Part shown: one piece after another, positions 1 to 6,009 of the stretch
Layout of the letters: every line of letters starts with the position of its first letter
Numbering within the stretch: position 1 is the stretch's first letter
NCBI RefSeq assembly: GCF_001613085.1
Contig: NZ_BDBR01000016.1
Span: 141,486-205,485 of the forward strand
Direction of reading: 5' to 3'
DNA: 64,000 nucleotides
From: Nocardia salmonicida NBRC 13393
GTDB taxonomy: Bacteria > Actinomycetota > Actinomycetes > Mycobacteriales > Mycobacteriaceae
The notes under the pieces: generated by a model
The model's database searches: none
The model's input: only the letters and a program-made list of their open reading frames with translations
What the model was told of the DNA's origin: nothing
Position numbers and translations under genes: made by a program

Positions 1-333
1 GCCAGGGAGATGGGCGACGGCTGGGAGACCGCGCGTCGCCGCGACGACGGAAACGACTGGGTGCGCATCAAATTGGCGGGCCCCGGCGCGATCCGTCTCG
101 CCGAGATCGACACCTCCTGCTTCCTGGGAAACAGCCCCGGCTCGGCGTCGCTCACCGGATTGACCAGCGACGGAACAGAAGTCGAACTCCTGCCGCGCAC
201 CGACCTGCTCCCCGACACCCGGCATCGCTTCGCTCTCGCCCTCGCGGCGGCCTCGGTAGTGGAGGTACGACTCGACATCTATCCCGACGGCGGCCTGGCC
301 CGGCTGCGCCTCTACGGAGAGCTCAGCGCATGA
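1..333 (+). CDS. alc: allantoicase, C-terminal part (5' end outside window)
   Basis: Allantoicase hydrolyses allantoate to ureidoglycolate and urea in purine degradation. The reading frame is open from the first base of the window (A-R-E, then MGDGWETARRR), so the methionine at base 10 is internal and the N-terminal part is cut off by the window edge. The visible part keeps the family signature GDGWETxRRR and an acidic, beta-rich C-terminal domain. The stop overlaps the ATG of the following allantoinase by four bases, so the two are translationally coupled. The assignment rests on the signature and this pairing. The urease and uricase genes expected nearby are not in view. Confidence 0.85.
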   Translation, partial: AREMGDGWETARRRDDGNDWVRIKLAGPGAIRLAEIDTSCFLGNSPGSASLTGLTSDGTEVELLPRTDLLPDTRHRFALALAAASVVEVRLDIYPDGGLARLRLYGELSA

Positions 334-1250
334 GCGAGCTTCGCAATTTCGTCGGATACGGACCGAATCCGCCCGACCCACAGTGGCCCGACGGTGCGGT
401 GATCGCGGTGCAGTTCGTGCTGAATTACGAAGAGGGCGGGGAGAACAACGTCCTCGACGGTTCACCGCATTCGGAGACCTTTCTCTCCGAGATGACGCCC
501 GCCGATGCTTTTCCGAACCGGCACATGAGCATGGAATCGCTCTACGAATACGGCTCGCGCGCCGGGTTGTGGCGGGTGCTGCGCGCCTTCGAACGGCGCG
601 GCCTACCGCTCACAGTCTTCGCCGTGGCGCAGGCGATGCAGCGCAATCCCGAAGCGGTAGCGGCCTTTTCCGAACTCGGCCACGAGATCGCCTGCCACGG
701 ACTGCGATGGAAGTCCTATCAGCTGATCGATCGCGAGAGCGAACGCGCCGACATGGCCGAAGCGGTCCGCGTCCTCACCGGCCTCACCGGTGCGGCCCCC
801 CTCGGCTGGTACACCGGCCGCGACTCCCCGAACACCCGCGAATTGGTCGTCGAACAGGGCGGTTTCGTCTACGACTCCGATTCCTACGCCGACGACCTCC
901 CCTACTGGACCGAGGTGCGCGGGCAGAACCATCTCGTGGTGCCGTACACCCTCGACACCAACGACATGCGCTTCTCTTCCCCGGCCGGCTTCGCCAACGG
1001 CGACGAGTTCTACGCCCACCTGCGCGACGCCTTCGACGTGCTCTACCGCGAAGGGGCTGAAGGCGCCCCGAAGATGTTGTCGATCGGCCTGCACTGCCGC
1101 ATCGCGGGCCGCCCCGCCCGCACCGCCGCCCTCGAGCGGTTCCTCGACCACGTCATATCGCACGAACGGGTGTGGACAACCCGCCGCATCGACATCGCCG
1201 AACACTGGCGCAAAGTCCACCCGGCGGGGGTTCGGCTCCTCGGCGACTGA
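330..1250 (+). CDS. puuE: allantoinase of the PuuE (polysaccharide deacetylase-like) family
   Basis: Converts allantoin to allantoate by ring opening, supplying the allantoicase encoded just upstream. The 306 residues match the cofactor-light PuuE family rather than the dinuclear-metal amidohydrolase allantoinases. The N-terminus carries the FVGYGPNPPDPQWP motif; EEGGE and the HEIACHGLRW segment (NodB fold, metal-binding His) follow. It starts at the ATG that overlaps the alc stop (ATGA). A strong hairpin follows seven bases after the stop, so this is the end of the ureide operon. Together the two genes imply use of ureides as a nitrogen source. Confidence 0.9.
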   Translation: MSELRNFVGYGPNPPDPQWPDGAVIAVQFVLNYEEGGENNVLDGSPHSETFLSEMTPADAFPNRHMSMESLYEYGSRAGLWRVLRAFERRGLPLTVFAVAQAMQRNPEAVAAFSELGHEIACHGLRWKSYQLIDRESERADMAEAVRVLTGLTGAAPLGWYTGRDSPNTRELVVEQGGFVYDSDSYADDLPYWTEVRGQNHLVVPYTLDTNDMRFSSPAGFANGDEFYAHLRDAFDVLYREGAEGAPKMLSIGLHCRIAGRPARTAALERFLDHVISHERVWTTRRIDIAEHWRKVHPAGVRLLGD

Positions 1251-1256
1251 TCGCGC

Positions 1257-1290
1257 GACGTCGACCCCGCTGCGCGCGGGGGTCGACGTC
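1257..1290. terminator. convergent hairpin terminator
   Basis: A perfect 12-base stem (GACGTCGACCCC at 1257-1268 with its complement at 1279-1290) with a 10-base loop. It lies between the convergent ends of the allantoinase gene and the small secreted-protein gene. There is no U-tract, as is common in actinomycetes. Confidence 0.65.
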
Positions 1291-1295
1291 GGCGC

Positions 1296-1583
1296 CTACG
1301 CCAAACCGCAGCGTTCGATGTTGCTCAGCGTGATCTGGCGATCGGATTCCTTGGCCTGCGGGACGCGGTTGTAGGCGCCAAGGGAATCCATGTACTCGAC
1401 GAACGCGTTCGCGATCTCTTCCGGCGTCGCATCGGGTTTCGCGGCGCGGACGTTGTCGACCAGGGTGCGCGTGGTCTCGCACTGCTCTTCCTGGGTGAAG
1501 ATCGGCGGCGGGTCGGCGTGCGCGAAGGCCGGTGCGAGCAGCAGCACGAACGCGGCAAGGGCGGCGGATCGAATAATTCTCAC
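1296..1583 (-). CDS. small secreted protein of unknown function
   Basis: A 95-residue protein with an evident signal peptide: a positively charged start (MRIIRSAAL), a hydrophobic core rich in Ala/Leu, and cleavage after AHA before DPPP. The mature part of about 70 residues has two cysteines (QCETT near its start, IERCGLA at the end) that could form one disulfide after export. No family was recognised with certainty. The layout (short, secreted, one Cys pair, helical middle) resembles small DUF732-type actinobacterial secreted proteins, but that is only a resemblance. It lies convergent to the allantoinase and downstream of a secreted lipase, separated from it by a hairpin. Confidence 0.7.
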   Translation of the reverse strand: MRIIRSAALAAFVLLLAPAFAHADPPPIFTQEEQCETTRTLVDNVRAAKPDATPEEIANAFVEYMDSLGAYNRVPQAKESDRQITLSNIERCGLA

Positions 1584-1611
1584 GCCTGCGACTGTACGTA
1601 CGAAAACATAA

Positions 1612-1644
1612 CGGCCCCACGCTACTTGGAGTAGCGCGGGGCCG
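1612..1644. terminator. hairpin between lipase and small secreted-protein gene
   Basis: The stem CGGCCCC (1612-1618) pairs with GGGGCCG (1638-1644), and an inner GCTAC (1621-1625) pairs with GTAGC (1631-1635) around a five-base loop. There is one mismatch between the two stem blocks. It lies 15 bases past the lipase stop and is oriented to end minus-strand transcription from the lipase. Confidence 0.55.
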
Positions 1645-1658
1645 TACTCGTACTCGGG

Positions 1659-2801
1659 TCAGGCGAACAACGCGCTGACGAAGGGCACCGAGTCGACCAG
1701 GGAGGCGTTGACGGTGCCGTCGTGGTCGGTGGGGTAGGTGCGGAAGGTGAGCGGCTGGTGGTTGGCTTGCAGGACCGCGGCGTAGCGCAGGGTTTCGGGG
1801 GTGACAACGTCGGTGTCCTGGAGGCCCTGGCCGAGGAAGAGCGGGCGGTCGTAGCCGGATTCGGGCAGGCCCATGTAGTGGGCGAGCAGGTCGTGGACGT
1901 CGGGGATCGAGGACATGGGGCGGGCGAACATGCTGCCGATCGAGGGCTTCGCGGCGGCGAGTTCGTCGCCGAGGGGGCCGATGCAGGCGGTTTGGGCGCG
2001 GGCGAGCCAGGTGCGTCCGGTGTCGGTGAGCAGGCCGTCGATGTTCAGGTCGGGGTAGGTGGTGCGCAGGCCGCTGAGGATGTACAGGACGTAGGCGGTG
2101 AGGTGCGAGCTCAGGGCGACGGGCGGCACGCCGGGGCCGAGTAGTTGGATGACGTCCTCGATGTAGGCGGGGACGCCGGTGCCCACCGCACCGCGGTAGT
2201 CCAGGTCCGGACCGCCGAATTCGGTGGCGTAGCGGGCGGTGAACACCGCGGCGCCCGCGCCCTGGGACTGGCCGACCACGGCCCACCTGTTCGACAGGGA
2301 CGAGTACTGCTCGGTCGCGGCCTTCACCGCGTCGACCACATTGTGCGCTTCGGCGATGCCGTTGAGGTAGGGATGTTCGCCGGGGCCGCCGAGGCCCGCG
2401 TAGTCGGCGGAGACGATCGCGTAGCCCTGGTTCAACCAGGTGCCGAGGTAGGCCCAGTCGCGCTCGACCGCGGCGGGCCCGCCCACGCTGTAGGCGCAGT
2501 CGTCGCCGAGTCCGACGGTGCCGTGTGCCCACGCGATCACCGGCCAGCCGCCCTGCGGGGCCTCGCCCGCGGGGAAGTACACGGCCGCGCTGGTGGTGGT
2601 CGGCTGGTCGCCCGCGGTGGTCGATCGGTAGAGCAGTCGCTCGGCTCGGGCGGAACCGGGCAGGGTCGCCGCGGCGGACAGCGACTCGACGCCGACGACG
2701 GTGCCCGCCGCCTCGGTCGGTTGCGCGCTCGCCACCGGTACCAGGCTCAATGCCGCCGCCAATACGGTCAGCGATGTCGCCGCGATCCTCGAAATCCTCA
2801 T
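1659..2801 (-). CDS. secreted LIP-family lipase/esterase
   Basis: An alpha/beta hydrolase of the secretory lipase (LIP) type common in Corynebacteriales, acting outside the cytoplasmic membrane on esters or triacylglycerols. The ATG at 2801 is chosen because it directly begins a signal peptide (MRISRIAATSLTV... ending ASAQP) and is preceded by a GAAAGAG ribosome-binding sequence; an upstream in-frame ATG at 2936 would bury the signal. The nucleophile elbow GQSQGAG lies near the middle, an oxyanion region HGTVGLGDDC precedes it, and a late Asp/His pair (TDHDG) could complete the triad. A second LIP lipase lies at 46.9-48.1 kb. The CRP-like site about 150 bases upstream could control it. Confidence 0.85.
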   Translation of the reverse strand: MRISRIAATSLTVLAAALSLVPVASAQPTEAAGTVVGVESLSAAATLPGSARAERLLYRSTTAGDQPTTTSAAVYFPAGEAPQGGWPVIAWAHGTVGLGDDCAYSVGGPAAVERDWAYLGTWLNQGYAIVSADYAGLGGPGEHPYLNGIAEAHNVVDAVKAATEQYSSLSNRWAVVGQSQGAGAAVFTARYATEFGGPDLDYRGAVGTGVPAYIEDVIQLLGPGVPPVALSSHLTAYVLYILSGLRTTYPDLNIDGLLTDTGRTWLARAQTACIGPLGDELAAAKPSIGSMFARPMSSIPDVHDLLAHYMGLPESGYDRPLFLGQGLQDTDVVTPETLRYAAVLQANHQPLTFRTYPTDHDGTVNASLVDSVPFVSALFA

Positions 2802-2952
2802 GGACCCACTCTTTCGTCTTCCGAGCAACCTGTCTCGGTGGATGAGTGTCTCGCACGCTGTGCGGTGCACCCACTTCTGGGGGCGATGGGGGAATCCTCG
2901 CGTCGTGACCCAATCGAGTGACGACACGCACATCATTCGTGTCCGGCGTGGT

Positions 2953-2970
2953 GTGTGAAACGACTCACAC
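2953..2970. promoter_or_regulatory. CRP/GlxR-like palindrome
   Basis: GTGTGA-AACGAC-TCACAC contains an exact TGTGA-N6-TCACA, the consensus for the actinobacterial cAMP receptor regulators (Rv3676/Crp, GlxR). It lies 152 bases upstream of the lipase start and about 365 bases upstream of aceA. Regulation by CRP is inferred from the match alone. Confidence 0.6.
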
Positions 2971-3094
2971 GCTGGAAGGCTCGGGAGTGTCGGAGGGCGC
3001 CCACCCGATGATCGCTAACAGTACAAGCGTTATGCTAAAACTCCTGGTCAGCACTACCCGTCGGTAGGTCCGATGCTTGCAATCAACCCGCTAA

Positions 3095-3107
3095 TTTCGC
3101 AAAGTTA
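3095..3107 (-). promoter_or_regulatory. RamB-like box upstream of aceA
   Basis: On the minus strand this reads TAACTTTGCGAAA. It matches the (A/G)AACTTTGCAAA motif described for RamB, the regulator of acetate metabolism in corynebacteria and mycobacteria, at ten of twelve positions. It lies about 230 bases before the aceA start. No ramB gene is visible in this window, unlike M. tuberculosis where Rv0465c lies close to icl1. Confidence 0.4.
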
Positions 3108-3333
3108 GCAAACGCGTCGTCAAAACTAGCTGAGATTCACACAACCAACAGGTAGACGGCTATTTCCGGGTGTGCCATTGTTTGGAAGTACACCCCTTGG
3201 GCGCTAGTAAGTCCTAGCAAGCCTGCAAATTGCTCCAGCAGTACGAGATGTGCAACCGAAAGCCTTCAGCCGCCGGTTGATTCGCACGCCGACTGCGTGG
3301 AGCACCGACCACACGAGGAAGTGGAGTCAAGAG

Positions 3334-4623
3334 ATGTCTCTCCCCGGCACCCCGAAGACCGCAGCGGAAATCCAGCAGGATTGGGACACCAACCCGCGTT
3401 GGAAGGGCCTGACCCGCACCTACTCCGCCGAGCAGGTTTCCAAGCTGCAGGGCAACGTCGTCGAGGAGCACACCCTCGCCCGTCGCGGTTCGGAGATCCT
3501 GTGGGACCTCGTGAACAACGAGGACTACATCAACTCGCTGGGCGCCCTCACCGGCAACCAGGCCGTGCAGCAGGTTCGCGCCGGCCTGAAGGCCATCTAC
3601 CTGTCCGGTTGGCAGGTCGCCGGTGACGCCAACCTGTCCGGCCACACCTACCCGGACCAGTCGCTGTACCCGGCGAACTCGGTTCCCGCGGTCGTGCGTC
3701 GCATCAACAACGCCCTGTCGCGCGCCGACGAGATCTCCAAGGTCGAGGGCGACGAGTCGGTCAAGAACTGGCTGGCCCCGATCGTGGCCGACGCCGAGGC
3801 CGGCTTCGGTGGCGCCCTGAACGCCTACGAGCTGCAGAAGGCCATGATCGTGGCCGGCGCCGCCGGTGTGCACTGGGAAGACCAGCTGGCTTCGGAGAAG
3901 AAGTGCGGCCATCTCGGTGGCAAGGTGCTGATCCCCACCCAGCAGCACATCCGCACCCTGACCTCCGCGCGTCTGGCCGCTGACGTCGCCGACGTGCCTT
4001 CGGTGATCATCGCCCGCACCGACGCCGAGGCCGCCACCCTCATCACCTCCGATGTGGACGAGCGCGACCGTGAGTTCCTGGACGGCACCCGTACCGCCGA
4101 GGGCTTCTTCGGTGTGAAGAACGGCATCGAGCCCTGCATCGCGCGTGCCAAGGCCTACGCCCCCTACGCCGACCTCATCTGGATGGAGACCGGTATCCCG
4201 GATCTCGAGGTCGCGCGCAAGTTCGCCGAGTCGGTTCGCAGCGAGTTCCCGGACCAGCTGCTGGCCTACAACTGCTCGCCTTCGTTCAACTGGAAGCAGC
4301 ACCTGGACGACGCGACCATCGCGAAGTTCCAGCGTGAGCTCGGCGCGATGGGCTTCAAGTTCCAGTTCATCACCCTGGCGGGCTTCCACTCGCTCAACTA
4401 CGGCATGTTCGACCTGGCGTACGGCTACGCTCGCGAGGGCATGACCGCGTTCGTCGACCTGCAGGAGCGCGAGTTCAAGGCTGCTGCCGAGCGTGGCTTC
4501 ACCGCCATCAAGCACCAGCGTGAGGTCGGTGCCGGCTACTTCGACACCATCGCCACCACCGTCGACCCCAACACGTCGACCGCCGCCCTGAAGGGCTCCA
4601 CCGAAGAGGGTCAGTTCCACTGA
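3334..4623 (+). CDS. aceA: isocitrate lyase
   Basis: Splits isocitrate into glyoxylate and succinate, the entry step of the glyoxylate shunt used for growth on acetate and fatty acids. The product has 429 residues, the size of mycobacterial ICL1. The catalytic loop KKCGH is present with Cys at position 191, the same position as in M. tuberculosis ICL1. The metal/substrate motifs WEDQ and IARTDAEA and the C-terminal YNCSPSFNW also match. The start is ATG 3334 (MSLPGTPKTA) because it sits behind GAGGAAGTGGAG and agrees with the family N-terminus; an in-frame ATG at 3250 adds an unrelated leader. fadB2 follows, as in M. tuberculosis Rv0467-Rv0468. Confidence 0.97.
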   Translation: MSLPGTPKTAAEIQQDWDTNPRWKGLTRTYSAEQVSKLQGNVVEEHTLARRGSEILWDLVNNEDYINSLGALTGNQAVQQVRAGLKAIYLSGWQVAGDANLSGHTYPDQSLYPANSVPAVVRRINNALSRADEISKVEGDESVKNWLAPIVADAEAGFGGALNAYELQKAMIVAGAAGVHWEDQLASEKKCGHLGGKVLIPTQQHIRTLTSARLAADVADVPSVIIARTDAEAATLITSDVDERDREFLDGTRTAEGFFGVKNGIEPCIARAKAYAPYADLIWMETGIPDLEVARKFAESVRSEFPDQLLAYNCSPSFNWKQHLDDATIAKFQRELGAMGFKFQFITLAGFHSLNYGMFDLAYGYAREGMTAFVDLQEREFKAAAERGFTAIKHQREVGAGYFDTIATTVDPNTSTAALKGSTEEGQFH

Positions 4624-4681
4624 TCTCCCTCGGAGTTGCTTTGACCGGCAACGTCTTTCCTCTACTCCGGTAGGGGTGTAC

Positions 4682-4718
4682 GCCCTCCCTCGCCGATCAG
4701 CCCTCGGTGAGGGAGGGC
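4682..4718 (+). terminator. strong hairpin between aceA and fadB2
   Basis: A perfect ten-base stem GCCCTCCCTC / GAGGGAGGGC (4682-4691 with 4709-4718) extends inward by five more pairs, including one G-U, around a seven-base loop. It sits between the aceA stop and the fadB2 -10 region, so it probably terminates or attenuates aceA mRNA. Confidence 0.7.
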
Positions 4719-4723
4719 ATCCC

Positions 4724-4729
4724 TATACT
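4724..4729 (+). promoter_or_regulatory. -10 element for fadB2
   Basis: TATACT lies six bases after the aceA terminator and ten bases before an in-frame ATG (4739). It gives fadB2 a promoter of its own in addition to any read-through from aceA. A matching -35 is not obvious because the hairpin occupies that position. Confidence 0.5.
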
Positions 4730-4786
4730 TTGGTCGCTATGACCTCCCCAGCCACCCCACAGCCAGACACACAGCAGGAGCGGGAC

Positions 4787-5659
4787 GTGAGCAGCAGCGA
4801 GAAGATTCAGCGCGTTGGCATCATCGGCGCCGGACAGATGGGCGCGGGCATCGCGGAGGTGTGCGCACGCGCGCACGTCGACGTCCTCGTCTACGAGACC
4901 ACGCGTGAACTCGCCGCCGCGGGCCGCGCACGGATCCTGCGTTCGCTGGACCGTGGCGTGAGCAGCGGCAAGATCACCGAGCGTGAGCGGGAGCAGGCCG
5001 CATGGCGGCTGCGCTTCACCTCCGATCTCAGCGACTTCGCCGACCGTCAGCTGGTGGTCGAGGCCGTTGTCGAGAACGAAGAGGTCAAGACGGCCATCTT
5101 CGCCGAGCTGGACAAGGTCGTCACCGACCCGAACGCCGTGCTCGCCTCCAACACCTCCTCGATCCCGATCATGAAGATCGCCGTCGCCACCGCCAACCCC
5201 GAGCGCGTGGTCGGCCTGCACTTCTTCAACCCGGTGCCGGTGCTGCCGCTGGTCGAGCTGGTCACCACGCTCAAGACCAGCGAGCCGGTCGCCAAGCGCG
5301 CCGAGCAGTTCGCCGCCGAGATCCTGGGCAAGCAGATCGTGCGCTCGGCCGACCGCTCCGGTTTCGTCGTCAACGCGCTGCTGGTGCCGTACCTGCTCTC
5401 GGCCATCCGGATGGTCGAGTCGGGCTTCGCCACCAAGGACGACGTCGACAAGGCGATGGTGCTCGGCTGTGCCCACCCGATGGGCCCGCTGGCGCTGACC
5501 GACCTCGTCGGCCTCGACACCGTGAAGTCCATCGCGGACTCGATGTACTCCGAGTTCAAGGAGCCGCTCTACTCGGCGCCGCCGCTGCTGATGCGCATGG
5601 TCGAAGCCGGGCTGCTCGGTAAGAAGACCGGAGCCGGGTTCTACCAGTACGGCAAATAG
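4787..5659 (+). CDS. fadB2: 3-hydroxybutyryl-CoA dehydrogenase (FadB2)
   Basis: NAD(P)-dependent oxidation of 3-hydroxyacyl-CoA to 3-oxoacyl-CoA in fatty-acid and butanoate metabolism. The Rossmann motif GIIGAGQMGAGIAEV is at the very N-terminus. Further features are SNTSSIP, HFFNPVPVLPLVEL (catalytic His in the H-F-F-N-P motif), DRSGFVVNALL and the C-terminal GLLGKKTGAGFY. GTG 4787 is chosen because AGGAG stands six bases upstream and the protein then begins like M. tuberculosis FadB2; the in-frame ATG at 4739 would add 16 residues. Pairing with aceA links beta-oxidation to the glyoxylate shunt. A 12-base perfect hairpin ends the unit. Confidence 0.93.
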   Translation: MSSSEKIQRVGIIGAGQMGAGIAEVCARAHVDVLVYETTRELAAAGRARILRSLDRGVSSGKITEREREQAAWRLRFTSDLSDFADRQLVVEAVVENEEVKTAIFAELDKVVTDPNAVLASNTSSIPIMKIAVATANPERVVGLHFFNPVPVLPLVELVTTLKTSEPVAKRAEQFAAEILGKQIVRSADRSGFVVNALLVPYLLSAIRMVESGFATKDDVDKAMVLGCAHPMGPLALTDLVGLDTVKSIADSMYSEFKEPLYSAPPLLMRMVEAGLLGKKTGAGFYQYGK

Positions 5660-5668
5660 GGGACTCGT

Positions 5669-5696
5669 CCGAACAGCCCGGATTCGGGCTGTTCGG
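5669..5696 (+). terminator. terminator after fadB2
   Basis: A perfect 12-base stem CCGAACAGCCCG / CGGGCTGTTCGG (5669-5680 with 5685-5696) closes a four-base loop, ten bases after the fadB2 stop. Confidence 0.8.
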
Positions 5697-6009
5697 TAGG
5701 GACGCATCAGGTTTACCCGCTCGGGGTCGTTTGGTGGCTGTGTTTATCGGAGCGCTGGCGCGCTCGAGCGGGGCCCTTCGGGCCCCTGATCTTCCCTCCC
5801 TACGGGTACTCCTTCGTCGCACCCTTCGGTCAGTCCAGATCAGGGCGGGCCCCTAGAGAGACTTACAAATGGCGCTCAGGTGCTCGGGGTTTGCGGGGGG
5901 AGCGGCGCGGAGGCGTTCTTGCGGCTTAAGCTGCTGTAGCCGGACGCGCTCGCGTGCCCGGTGCTATGTCTCGAGCGCAGCGTGTGATCGAAAGGGAGTA
6001 TCGGCGGTC
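5697..6009 (+). promoter_or_regulatory. structured leader upstream of the MetE-like gene
   Basis: A gene-free stretch of about 310 bases with competing secondary structures. GGGGCCC (5770-5776) can pair with GGGCCCC at 5780-5786 as a tight hairpin, or with a second GGGCCCC at 5847-5853. CCTGATCT (5785-5792) pairs with AGATCAGG (5837-5844). I looked for a cobalamin B12 box or SAM-type core, which precede metE in many bacteria, and did not see either. A purine-rich AAAGGGAG lies about 12 bases before the start codon. Confidence 0.45.

Larger units (their letters stand above)
2802..3333. promoter_or_regulatory. long AT-enriched intergenic region, lipase <-> aceA
   Basis: A non-coding stretch of 532 bases between divergent genes, visibly richer in A+T than its surroundings. 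It contains a perfect CRP/GlxR-type palindrome (2953-2970), a RamB-like box (3095-3107), a small dyad GCTAG-N6-CTAGC (3203-3207/3214-3218) and GCAA-A-TTGC (3225-3233). This is the place where acetate/fatty-acid control of isocitrate lyase would be expected. The aceA start is preceded by GAGGAAGTGGAG. Confidence 0.6.

Noticed and set aside
1153..2931. A 592-codon minus-strand frame covering the lipase and the allantoinase 3' end
   Set aside because: It is the wrong frame of the lipase gene; the in-register lipase has a signal peptide and GQSQGAG, this frame only Arg/Pro-rich sequence.
5697..6009. Cobalamin or SAM riboswitch upstream of the MetE-like gene
   Set aside because: No B12-box-like sequence and no SAM-type core could be found in the leader; only the GC-rich competing stems are present.
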